Assembly: GCA_944389965.1 (NCBI GenBank)
Contig: CALXOI010000006.1
Span: forward strand, 1 to 41,666
Direction of reading: 5' to 3'
From: an uncultured Treponema sp.
Lineage (GTDB): Bacteria; Spirochaetota; Spirochaetia; Treponematales; Treponemataceae
Length of the DNA: 41,666 nucleotides
The notes beneath the pieces were generated by a model, which was not told the origin of the DNA, searched no databases, and was given only the letters and a program-made list of their open reading frames with translations. A program made the translations under genes and the position numbers. Positions 9,501 to 16,455 of the stretch are shown here, one piece after another. Positions within the stretch are counted from its first letter, which is position 1. Each line of letters opens with the position of its first letter.

Positions 9501-12500
9501 GCCGCTGTAATAATAATTCCAATCGGAACCGGTAACATAAAAACTCTGTTCCGTTACGACAGGCCGGCTGCGGTCATCCGCAGTGGTTAGACGCAACACA
9601 TAAGCTCCGCCCTGGGGTGGCGTTATAGTCACAGTTCCAGCCGGCTGCAGGGGAATAGTTTTTGTTTCTTCCAGAACAAGTTCCCGGTTCCATCTGGTAA
9701 TCAGGTTGCCGTTCAATCCCTGCTGCTGTACTTCTTTCCAATCTTCCCGGAGAAGTTCTACGGTTATTTCCTGTGTTTCAGCTTCAGACAAAATTTCCGA
9801 ATCCGGAACGGAACCATCAGGGGTTACCAGCACAACATCAAAGGTCAGCGGATTGTTTTTCTTTGGGAATCCATTTTGTTTTTCAGCAAAAGATGTTCCG
9901 ATATAAAACCGGGCGGGATGTACCACAGTGGATGCGGATGCCGCCACTGCCTGTCCGCCCGCATCGGTGACGGTCGCTTCAAACCGGTATGTATATGCAG
10001 AACCTTCAATCCCTTCACCGCCGGACACACCGGAAGCAGCTGCGGTACCGGTACTGTCCAGAATTCCGCTTTCAGATGACAGCCCGGAGCGGCCTTCGTA
10101 GGAGGACAACGGCCCGAATGAAAAACCGTCATATTTGACATCATCAGGATGGAAGACAGCCGGTTCCCGGTACCAGTTACCGTTCCAGGACGCACCGGCA
10201 AGACTGCCGCCGCCCAGATATGAAGCGGTTATATCTGCCGGAATCCGGTCTCCGCTGATATAAGGCAGTGAAGGGATAGAAACCGACATTTCAAACCGTA
10301 ACCGCTCAAAATACGCCACAGTAAACGTAACGGAAGAAGCCTGCTGTTCATCACCGGCTTTTCGTGTATATTCCAGCACATACGTTCCGGGTGTTAAAGA
10401 TTCCGGAAGCTGAACCGTAGCAGAAAATCCTCCGTTTTCAGATGTGGAACCTTTCCAAGACTGCAGTATCTCTGCGTTCCATTGTTGTTTCCGCAATTCC
10501 AGGGTATATGTTCCTTGGTACGGCTCATATTCCCCGAGAGTCAAATTCCGGTCAATACCCCGGAGGTACAGGAGTTCACCCGGTTTATACAAGCCCCGGT
10601 CTGTGAACATATACGTTACTTTTCGGGTATCCTGTGCAGTCTGAATCTGCCCCAAACCGGATGCCGTACCCCACAACCGGTTTGTTTCCGGTGCAAATAT
10701 TGCCTTGTCCCCGTCTTTTTCTACACCCACATAAATCTGCCGGACATCGCCGGTCAAATCAGTTCCCTGCAAAAGTATAACCGCAACACCCTGATCATCG
10801 GTTACCGCCTGGGCTGCAGGATTGTCCAATGCAACAACTTCCGTATTTTCCAGATACTCATCGGATGCGTACAGTGAAACTGTTGCCCCGGAAACGGGAC
10901 GGCCGGTAGACAGACTCGTCACCAAAACAACCGCCCGGTTAAAACCGTACCGGACAGTCATGCCTAAATCCGTAACCTGGATTACCTGCTTATTATTCTG
11001 GGTATATATTTTTTCTTGCCCTTTATAATCTGTTCCACGATAAGATATTTCCGCGGAGAACAGCACTGTCCCGGCTTTCCGGCCGGATCCTGTTTCTGAA
11101 AGATACGGGGACAACTCCACAGACCGGATAACCCGGGAATTTTCGGGAATATCTGCAGCGGACAATGTTACTGTATCCGGTGAACTGCCGGAACCGGCAC
11201 CGGCCAACGCCTGGAGTTGATACCGGGAGCCCGGTTCAATGTTCTGATATTCAAACACCAGTCTGGGTTCAAACCGGGATTCCAGCATGGTAAGACCGTA
11301 ATCCTTGAACCGGGCATACCGTTCCGCTTCAGGAACTTGAATTTCCGATTCTATATCGCTTTCATATACCCGTCCATAGCAATCTGAAACGCAACCTCCG
11401 TCAAGACGGATTGTATACGTCTGCTCATATACAACCGGCAACCCATGGATAATCAGGTTTGAACCGGAAACCGCAACGTTTTCTGCCGTAACAACCATTT
11501 CCGGTACCGTATGTACTGATGCAGCAATCCGGCTGAAATCCATATTGTCTGCCAGCCGGTGGGAAAACCGGAATACTGCAGGATTTTGATATTGATACCG
11601 CAGGGAAGAATTCCCGGTGACAGAAACCAACGACAGAGGCTTCAACGTGTGGAATGTATGTACCGAATCTTCCGTAACCGGCAGAGCTTCCGGTTCAGAC
11701 CGGGCGCCGGCGTGCATGGTTACCGTAACAACGGCATTTTCCGGCGGGGCTTTTTTTAATGTCAGCACCACCAGTTCCGGATGGTTTTTATCCGGTTGGG
11801 ATGCAGTAAAAGCCAATGACACCGGCGGACTTTCTGTTGAAGTTCCGGAAACAGAAGCTGCATCCCCGACGTCTTTTCCGGTAACACCGGGATCCGGTAA
11901 TCCGGCGCCGGACACAGGTGCATCAGACAATGCTGTCACCGAAATGTATTTACGTATTTCTTTCAACTGAACCGGATATGAAAAATACAGCCCTACTGAT
12001 CGGGCAGCTTCGGGAGGAACATCACTTACATCAACCCAGCCACCCTGCTGTACCGTATCATAGCCGGGTGTTACCGATAACAGTTTCAACGGTTCCGTGG
12101 TAAAGGAAAAAACAAGCGGTCCAGATATAGGAGTACCGTCAACTGCAGTAATATCATCTGATAATGTAACAGTATATTTCCGCTGCGGCACCACCGCCGT
12201 ATCGGAATCAAAACACAACAGGCTCGTTCCGTACCACCGGAATACACCTTCCAACGGGGGATCAATAGTCATGTATTCAGAAACATCTGCCGGTTCGCCT
12301 AGTTTTGACACGCTGACAACCGGCAAAGAAAACTGCACATATACGGACGGATACTTTACCGCAACCGGTAAAACGCCCGCCGGCTGCATATCAATCACGT
12401 ACAGTCCGGTATCAGGTTCAGTAAAAGAAGCATCAGGTACCGACTTGCTGTCACAGCCAACCAAAAACGCAACCACACATATTGCCGTAAAAATCAATAT

Positions 12501-12527
12501 ATTCCGTTTCTTGTGCTTAGATATCAT
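6582..12527 (-). CDS. Bacterial alpha-2-macroglobulin lipoprotein (thioester-less)
   Basis: A 1981-residue giant starting with a lipoprotein signal peptide (FLVGC; lipidated Cys25), followed by macroglobulin-like beta domains. The MG and bait-region neighbourhood is recognisable (YMFTDRGLYKPGELLYLRG, DKPSYRPGELVEITLKAEKAG), and then the complement-like alpha/alpha toroid (AELSAWSSTQKPDGGFPYW). In the family the thioester motif is CLEQ; here the site reads NPYNSLDQRCAA, with Ser at about residue 1484 replacing the reactive Cys, so covalent trapping is not expected. The family traps proteases in the periplasm or at the surface. Start choice: AGGAG lies only 1 nt before the ATG at 12533 but 7 nt before the second ATG at 12527. 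A terminator separates it from uppP upstream. Confidence 0.93.
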   Translation of the reverse strand: MISKHKKRNILIFTAICVVAFLVGCDSKSVPDASFTEPDTGLYVIDMQPAGVLPVAVKYPSVYVQFSLPVVSVSKLGEPADVSEYMTIDPPLEGVFRWYGTSLLCFDSDTAVVPQRKYTVTLSDDITAVDGTPISGPLVFSFTTEPLKLLSVTPGYDTVQQGGWVDVSDVPPEAARSVGLYFSYPVQLKEIRKYISVTALSDAPVSGAGLPDPGVTGKDVGDAASVSGTSTESPPVSLAFTASQPDKNHPELVVLTLKKAPPENAVVTVTMHAGARSEPEALPVTEDSVHTFHTLKPLSLVSVTGNSSLRYQYQNPAVFRFSHRLADNMDFSRIAASVHTVPEMVVTAENVAVSGSNLIIHGLPVVYEQTYTIRLDGGCVSDCYGRVYESDIESEIQVPEAERYARFKDYGLTMLESRFEPRLVFEYQNIEPGSRYQLQALAGAGSGSSPDTVTLSAADIPENSRVIRSVELSPYLSETGSGRKAGTVLFSAEISYRGTDYKGQEKIYTQNNKQVIQVTDLGMTVRYGFNRAVVLVTSLSTGRPVSGATVSLYASDEYLENTEVVALDNPAAQAVTDDQGVAVILLQGTDLTGDVRQIYVGVEKDGDKAIFAPETNRLWGTASGLGQIQTAQDTRKVTYMFTDRGLYKPGELLYLRGIDRNLTLGEYEPYQGTYTLELRKQQWNAEILQSWKGSTSENGGFSATVQLPESLTPGTYVLEYTRKAGDEQQASSVTFTVAYFERLRFEMSVSIPSLPYISGDRIPADITASYLGGGSLAGASWNGNWYREPAVFHPDDVKYDGFSFGPLSSYEGRSGLSSESGILDSTGTAAASGVSGGEGIEGSAYTYRFEATVTDAGGQAVAASASTVVHPARFYIGTSFAEKQNGFPKKNNPLTFDVVLVTPDGSVPDSEILSEAETQEITVELLREDWKEVQQQGLNGNLITRWNRELVLEETKTIPLQPAGTVTITPPQGGAYVLRLTTADDRSRPVVTEQSFYVTGSDWNYYYSGNAEQITLIPDKTQYDAGDTAQLILQSPLPAGMYLVTVEREGIFSQEVMELEEPSTVLEIPVTDRYLPVVYVTVSSYSVRTKEPDHSYDTRDMDKPKGYFGAVALHVNPRIRSFDITVTTDKPSYRPGELVEITLKAEKAGQPLAGAELTLLAVDRGVLDLIDYHVPSPVDFFYQEYLFPSCVSGGDSRSLLMDPVTYEVQNAYGGDKGSLTAARGGTAEESQNSGIRSNFDATAVFIPAIKTGSDGTAVCRFVVPDTLTEYRVTAVGVLDSYFALTEDSLVVSNPVSVREVLPRTLRVGDTSDTGAVISNLTGEDVPVTVSLEIKPGIEPGYAGETENSESGTAGSAEIQGRTAGSVTVPAGRTSPLMFNISALEAGGVTLIFTVSGGGLQEKIVRTLDIDTVQVYETVTTTGEISSGNVSESGTATALEKVVLPEPASGETGVSEGTLTVSLDATRLGTLGTAVAYIFRNPYNSLDQRCAAMIPLVYFSDYMDVFGMPQTETSPKQLVEAELSAWSSTQKPDGGFPYWKDSRDSSFAATLRFAELIAGARKMGVQIPAEINTDALVDYLLKERSRSWYRDNAYVQAYALYVVSKLGRQVPEQEIDDVCRLANAGFTEQALCGLVYLAQGNRAAAESIADSVRAHCRPTVRGVDITDPAWNSPVWFYFNDLSERNAVLLQFFTALDPSDDMNGRLLFNLLEIQRAGSGYWSNVVVTARVLEAVASYIQAQNLESVDVTGTALLGGITVAQETFTGAAARPVQESIPLEQLIASGLPTEQELPLELTKDGTGNVYYTVSLTYPVPVEEQYARDEGFSVFVELTDVATGKPVTGTQLTAGTVYRARVTVSTTRDRTFVALRVPIPAGAEILNAAFVTTEQYLGTARSTDDKPTGEKAGIAASGLPVSYGLSAREIYDNEIRYFWDGFQKGWQQVEFLFRAVRQGDFTVPGATAECMYEPEVFGRAAGGVYGISE

Positions 12528-12561
12528 AATCATGCTCCTGTTCGAATCCGTAAATAAATAA

Positions 12562-12604
12562 CCGTCTGTTACTGCCGGATCTAGAATCCCGAAGCAACAG
12601 ACGG
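12562..12604 (-). terminator. Hairpin terminator after uppP
   Basis: CCGTCTGTT (12562-12570) pairs with AACAGACGG (12596-12604). Read on the minus strand, the stem is followed by TTATTTATTTA. It lies between the uppP stop and the macroglobulin start. Confidence 0.6.
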
Positions 12605-12637
12605 CTGCCTGTTATCTATATAGTATTATGTTGCAAA

Positions 12638-13456
12638 TCAGAAAAAAATCAATCCTAAGATTCCCAGCGGTACCAGATAGACCGCAAACCATTCCAACCG
12701 GCCTTTTTTTATGATTTTCATCAGCCCGGTAAGTGCAGCAAAACCGGAAATAAATGCTGCAACGCAGCCGGCAACAAGCGGAACGACACCAACCGAGGAG
12801 CCGACTTCTGCCACATCTTTGATTTCCAACAAAAAGGCACCCAATATAGCCGGAATTGACAACAGGAACGAAAATTCTCCAGCTGTAGTCCGGTCAACAC
12901 CACACAATAAGGCTCCTGCAATAGTACTACCGGAACGGGAAATACCGGGCAGCACACCCAGGCCTTGGGCAAAACCGATTAAAATACCCTGAACCGGCGT
13001 CACCTTTCCGTCTGTTTCTGTATCATTATTTCCGGCAGCACGGCGGCGGGACAGCCAGCCTGACAAAAACAATAATACTGCTGTCACTATAAACCCGGCA
13101 GACACAACTTTTAGAGGTACATCGGGAATTATATCTGATAAAACCAGCCCGAACACACCGGTAACAGCAGTTCCCAGTAACAATGCGGCAATCATTCGCA
13201 AACCGCCGGCATCCTCTGCCGTGGACTTTCTGCAAAGCCATCTGCCAAGCACACAGAATAAACTTCCTATTTTCCGACGGAAAAACAACACAACAGCAAC
13301 CAGCGTTGCCACATGAAGCAAAACATCAAACAACAGCGGGACATCTTCCAGCGCAAATAATCTCTGCGCAACAGCCAGATGCCCGGAACTGGAAATCGGG
13401 AGGAATTCTGCCACCCCCTGCAAAATACCTAACAAAATACTTTGAATAACTGTCAT
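12638..13456 (-). CDS. uppP: Undecaprenyl-diphosphatase UppP (BacA)
   Basis: This integral membrane enzyme dephosphorylates undecaprenyl diphosphate to recycle the lipid carrier for peptidoglycan and other polymers. Both family signatures are present: QGVAEFLPISSSGH at residues 13-26 (Glu17) and PGISRSGST at 170-178. Length (272 residues) and the multi-segment membrane topology are normal for the family. The ATG at 13456 fits the conserved N-terminus (MTVIQSILLGILQG) and is preceded by a weak GCGGGG ribosome-binding site; the upstream in-frame ATGs at 13492 and 13486 would overlap the promoter. It is divergent from pyrE with about 100 bp between the starts. Confidence 0.95.
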   Translation of the reverse strand: MTVIQSILLGILQGVAEFLPISSSGHLAVAQRLFALEDVPLLFDVLLHVATLVAVVLFFRRKIGSLFCVLGRWLCRKSTAEDAGGLRMIAALLLGTAVTGVFGLVLSDIIPDVPLKVVSAGFIVTAVLLFLSGWLSRRRAAGNNDTETDGKVTPVQGILIGFAQGLGVLPGISRSGSTIAGALLCGVDRTTAGEFSFLLSIPAILGAFLLEIKDVAEVGSSVGVVPLVAGCVAAFISGFAALTGLMKIIKKGRLEWFAVYLVPLGILGLIFF

Positions 13457-13476
13457 AAAACCCCGCTTTTTTCGGC

Positions 13477-13505
13477 AGTATATCATAATCATTCAGTCCT
13501 GTCAG
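13477..13505 (-). promoter_or_regulatory. uppP promoter
   Basis: On the minus strand: CTGACA (13500-13505), a 17-bp spacer, then TATACT (13477-13482) with an extended TG element. The predicted transcription start is near 13470, giving a leader of about 14 nt. Confidence 0.6.
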
Positions 13506-13539
13506 TGCTATTTACCGGCTTTTCCCCGGCAGATATTTG

Positions 13540-13548
13540 TGTTACACT
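13540..13548 (+). promoter_or_regulatory. pyrE extended -10 promoter, leaderless configuration
   Basis: TGT-TACACT at 13540-13548 is an extended -10 element. It ends 6 nt before the pyrE ATG at 13555, so the expected transcription start coincides with the start codon. No Shine-Dalgarno is present and no convincing -35 is seen. Confidence 0.55.
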
Positions 13549-13554
13549 ACTGTC

Positions 13555-14214
13555 ATGACGTATAAAGAAGAATTCATCAAATTTATGAGTGACAGCGGAG
13601 TTCTTACGTTCGGGGATTTTACCCTAAAAAGCGGCCGCCGTGCACCCTATTTTATCAATACCGGTAACTATAAAACCGGTGCCCATCTTGCCCGGCTCGG
13701 AAATTTCTATGCCGACTGTATTACAGATCACAATGTGCAGGGGGATATGCTCTTTGGTCCGGCGTACAAAGGCGTTCCGTTGGCAGTCAGTACCGCAATC
13801 GCACTGTTTACAAAATATGGTACGGATTTGCCTTATGCATTTGACCGGAAGGAAGCAAAAGACCACGGCGAAGGCGGAATGTTTATCGGAAGGCAGCCCC
13901 GGAACGGAGACCGGATTATTATTATCGAAGATGTCATGACCAGCGGAAAAGCCCTGCGGGAAGTCCTGCCGAAACTTACCGGAGCAGCAGACGTGACGGT
14001 TTCTGCTATGATAATATCCGTAGACAGAATGGAAAAAGCCTTGAACAGCGAAAAATCCGCGGTTCAGGAAACCCGGGATGAATTCGGCATCCCTGTCCAT
14101 TCAATCGTAACAATAAACGATATTATTGCTGCCATTGAATCCGGCATTATCGAAGGCACCAGCCATCTGGACGCAATGAAGCAGTACCGGGCACAGTACG
14201 GGGTTCAATACTGA
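13555..14214 (+). CDS. pyrE: Orotate phosphoribosyltransferase
   Basis: It converts orotate and PRPP to orotidine 5'-monophosphate in pyrimidine synthesis. The PRPP-binding loop RIIIIEDVMTSGKAL and the YAFDRKEAKDHGEGG loop are diagnostic, and the length (219 residues) is normal. The ATG at 13555 (MTYKEEFIKF) is preferred over the upstream in-frame start at 13537, which lies inside the promoter. There is no ribosome-binding site, consistent with a leaderless transcript. The gene stands alone between uppP (divergent) and the FMN-oxidase gene (convergent, 1 nt apart). Confidence 0.95.
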   Translation: MTYKEEFIKFMSDSGVLTFGDFTLKSGRRAPYFINTGNYKTGAHLARLGNFYADCITDHNVQGDMLFGPAYKGVPLAVSTAIALFTKYGTDLPYAFDRKEAKDHGEGGMFIGRQPRNGDRIIIIEDVMTSGKALREVLPKLTGAADVTVSAMIISVDRMEKALNSEKSAVQETRDEFGIPVHSIVTINDIIAAIESGIIEGTSHLDAMKQYRAQYGVQY

Positions 14215-14215
14215 T

Positions 14216-15253
14216 TCATCGGAACAGGGCGGCTTCCTGAATCACTTCTTTAATGCCGCCCCGGCACAAAGCTGATATGAACGGTCTTCCTACCATAACT
14301 TGGGATGCCCCCAATATGCCTGCAATCCGGACATCATCCCTGCACCGGATTCCGCCGTCAATCCAGAGCTCCCCGCATACAGAAGCCAGCCGCCGCCCGT
14401 ATTCCATAAGGAAACCGGCGGTACTTCCCCGGCGTGTTTCGATACGCCCCCCGTGGTTTGAAACCACAATAATATCAGGTTTCAGTTCTTCCATTACTGC
14501 AATATCTTCCGGTGTAAACACGCCTTTAACAGCAAACGGAACTGCCGCTGCCGTTTTTAATTCCCGCAAAAGGGATGTTGTCTTTTTTTCAAGCTGCACT
14601 TTATTCCGCATCGTGACAATGTTATAAGAATCAATATCCACACCGATACATTCCGCAATACCGGATGACCATTCCATCCGCTCCAGAATACGGTCGTTTG
14701 GATACGGTTTAATAAAAACGGCAGCTTTTTTTCCGGGAAACGCCCGGGCAGCGGCGGCAACAGCATCAATACCATCCTGCAGTTTCTCATCAGGACAACC
14801 ATCCCCGATTGACAGGGGAACTCCGGCGGCGGCGGCGGCAAAAATCAGATCAAAATAAAATGAGCGTTCTTCGGAATACCCCACGTTCTCGACACCACCT
14901 GTAATGGGCGCGAGCCGGACCGGCGGCAACAGGAACCCCGCATCAAAAACAGTATTACCGGTTTCTGTCCCGGGACAGACCATATTTTCTGACCGGCAGG
15001 TTTCCTGTACCGAAATACTTTTTATTTTTCCAGACATGTCCGGTGCAAATCCCGTCTCGGTCTGCGGAATGTCATTCTGCAGCCGCCGGCCGGGACAAAT
15101 ATTCAATGTTGCCGCAAGCTGTTTCCACGCAGCACAGTTGTCCACAAAATTCGCATTTTCATACACTCCACCCATCCCGGGCAACTCACCGGTACAACCG
15201 TTCCCATCACACACCTGACAGAAGTGGCATTTGTATGTCAGTCTCCGAAACAC
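14216..15253 (-). CDS. FMN-dependent alpha-hydroxy-acid oxidase/dehydrogenase with Cys-rich N-terminus
   Basis: The C-terminal TIM barrel carries the FMN-dependent alpha-hydroxyacid dehydrogenase signature: VVSNHGGR with the catalytic His, then LWIDGGIRCRDDVRIAGILGASQVMVGRPF. Such enzymes oxidise lactate or related acids. The N-terminus has a compact CX2CX2CX4C cluster (Cys9, 12, 15, 20) followed by PGMGG, a signature of an anaerobe-type subgroup; it could bind metal or an Fe-S cluster (inference). The gene begins with a GTG inside the end of pfkA (16-nt overlap), with a GGGA upstream, so translation is probably coupled. The substrate cannot be told from sequence. Confidence 0.85.
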   Translation of the reverse strand: MFRRLTYKCHFCQVCDGNGCTGELPGMGGVYENANFVDNCAAWKQLAATLNICPGRRLQNDIPQTETGFAPDMSGKIKSISVQETCRSENMVCPGTETGNTVFDAGFLLPPVRLAPITGGVENVGYSEERSFYFDLIFAAAAAGVPLSIGDGCPDEKLQDGIDAVAAAARAFPGKKAAVFIKPYPNDRILERMEWSSGIAECIGVDIDSYNIVTMRNKVQLEKKTTSLLRELKTAAAVPFAVKGVFTPEDIAVMEELKPDIIVVSNHGGRIETRRGSTAGFLMEYGRRLASVCGELWIDGGIRCRDDVRIAGILGASQVMVGRPFISALCRGGIKEVIQEAALFR

Positions 15254-16320
15254 GTTCCCACTTCCCGACCGGCCAGAAGCATCTGGTCATCCAAAGGTAC
15301 TTTCTTTATTTTTCCGGCAACATCTTCCAACGGGACTCCCACAGCCCGCCCGTTCTGGAGTGCAACCATTTTTCCGAATTCTCCCCGGGCAAGCATATGG
15401 GCAGCAGTTGTACCGAATAATGTGGCAAGTGCCCGGTCATAGGGAACAGGGGTTCCTCCCCGTTGCAGGTATCCCAGAACCGTTACCCGGGATTCCAAAC
15501 CTGTTGCTTCTTCCAACTCATGGGCAACCCGGTATCCAATAGAGTTCGGCATTTGCTGGCGGGTACGTTTAAATGTTTTTTTGTCCATAAGGGCTTCTTC
15601 TTCAGACAAAGCACCTTCTGCAACAACAACTATGGAAAAAGCTTTTCCGTCATCACGGCGTTGTTTCAAATGCCGGGCAATGGATTCAATGTTATATGGA
15701 ATCTCCGGCAAAAGAATAACATCACCACCACCGGCAACACCGGCATACAATCCCAACCAACCGGCTTTATGCCCCATCACTTCAATTATCATAATACGGT
15801 TATGGCTGTGAGCCGTGGTATGAATCCGGTCAATAGCTTCCGTCGCAACAGATACTGCAGTATGAAATCCAAATGTAATGTCTGTTTTTACTAAATCATT
15901 ATCTATTGTCTTTGGCAAACCGATAACATTCAACCCGGCTTGAGACAGCAGACTGCCGGTTGTATTTGTACCATTACCGCCTAAAACAACCAGAGCATCA
16001 AGACCCCAACGTTCATAATTCTTTTTTATCCTCTCTACCGCTGTATAACCGTCTTCGTCTACATCAACACTTTTAAACGGCTTTTCCCGGGATGTCCCCA
16101 GAATTGTTCCACCCCGGGTTAAAATACCGGAAAAATCATCAGCATGAAGCTGCCGGACTTTGCCCTGAATCAGCCCCCGGTATCCTTCCTGAATACCGAC
16201 CACTTCCATACCAAATTGATCCATCGCGGTACGGGCAACACCACGGATAGCAGCATTTAATCCTGGTGCATCACCGCCGGAAGTCAAAATTCCGAACCGT
16301 TTTACTTTTGAATGTTCCAT
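15238..16320 (-). CDS. pfkA: 6-phosphofructokinase (group III-like PfkA)
   Basis: It phosphorylates fructose 6-phosphate in glycolysis. The PfkA fold is clear: TSGGDAPGLNAAIRG at the N-terminus, GGNGT at 114-118, PKTIDND at 136-142 with the catalytic Asp, MGHKAGWLGLYAG, and LGYLQRGGTP. The residue equivalent to E. coli Gly104 is Gly (ATP type), but the position of Gly124 is Lys137 (the PPi-type residue), the combination of group III enzymes. E. coli Asp103 is replaced by Asn116. The phosphoryl donor is therefore uncertain. AAAGGAG lies 5 nt before the ATG. First gene of a two-gene operon with the FMN oxidase. Confidence 0.93.
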   Translation of the reverse strand: MEHSKVKRFGILTSGGDAPGLNAAIRGVARTAMDQFGMEVVGIQEGYRGLIQGKVRQLHADDFSGILTRGGTILGTSREKPFKSVDVDEDGYTAVERIKKNYERWGLDALVVLGGNGTNTTGSLLSQAGLNVIGLPKTIDNDLVKTDITFGFHTAVSVATEAIDRIHTTAHSHNRIMIIEVMGHKAGWLGLYAGVAGGGDVILLPEIPYNIESIARHLKQRRDDGKAFSIVVVAEGALSEEEALMDKKTFKRTRQQMPNSIGYRVAHELEEATGLESRVTVLGYLQRGGTPVPYDRALATLFGTTAAHMLARGEFGKMVALQNGRAVGVPLEDVAGKIKKVPLDDQMLLAGREVGTCFGD

Positions 16321-16337
16321 GTCTGCTCCTTTTTTTC

Positions 16338-16366
16338 AGTATACCAGATAGAAATACCCGGCGCAA
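16338..16366 (-). promoter_or_regulatory. pfkA promoter
   Basis: On the minus strand: TTGCGC (16361-16366), 17-bp spacer, TATACT (16338-16343) preceded by an extended TGG. The predicted start site, near 16331, is just upstream of the Shine-Dalgarno. Confidence 0.65.
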
Positions 16367-16392
16367 GCCGAATCTTTCCGCCACTGGAACTA

Positions 16393-16422
16393 TTGTATGA
16401 AACCTTTTTCCTGTGATACAGT
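16393..16422 (+). promoter_or_regulatory. Promoter of the M16 protease gene
   Basis: TTGTAT (16393-16398), 18-bp spacer, TACAGT (16417-16422) with an extended TGA element. The predicted start is near 16429, 27 nt before the ATG; GGAG follows at 16447. Confidence 0.5.
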
Positions 16423-16455
16423 TTTATCCATAAATAATAGAAACATGGAGCTTAT

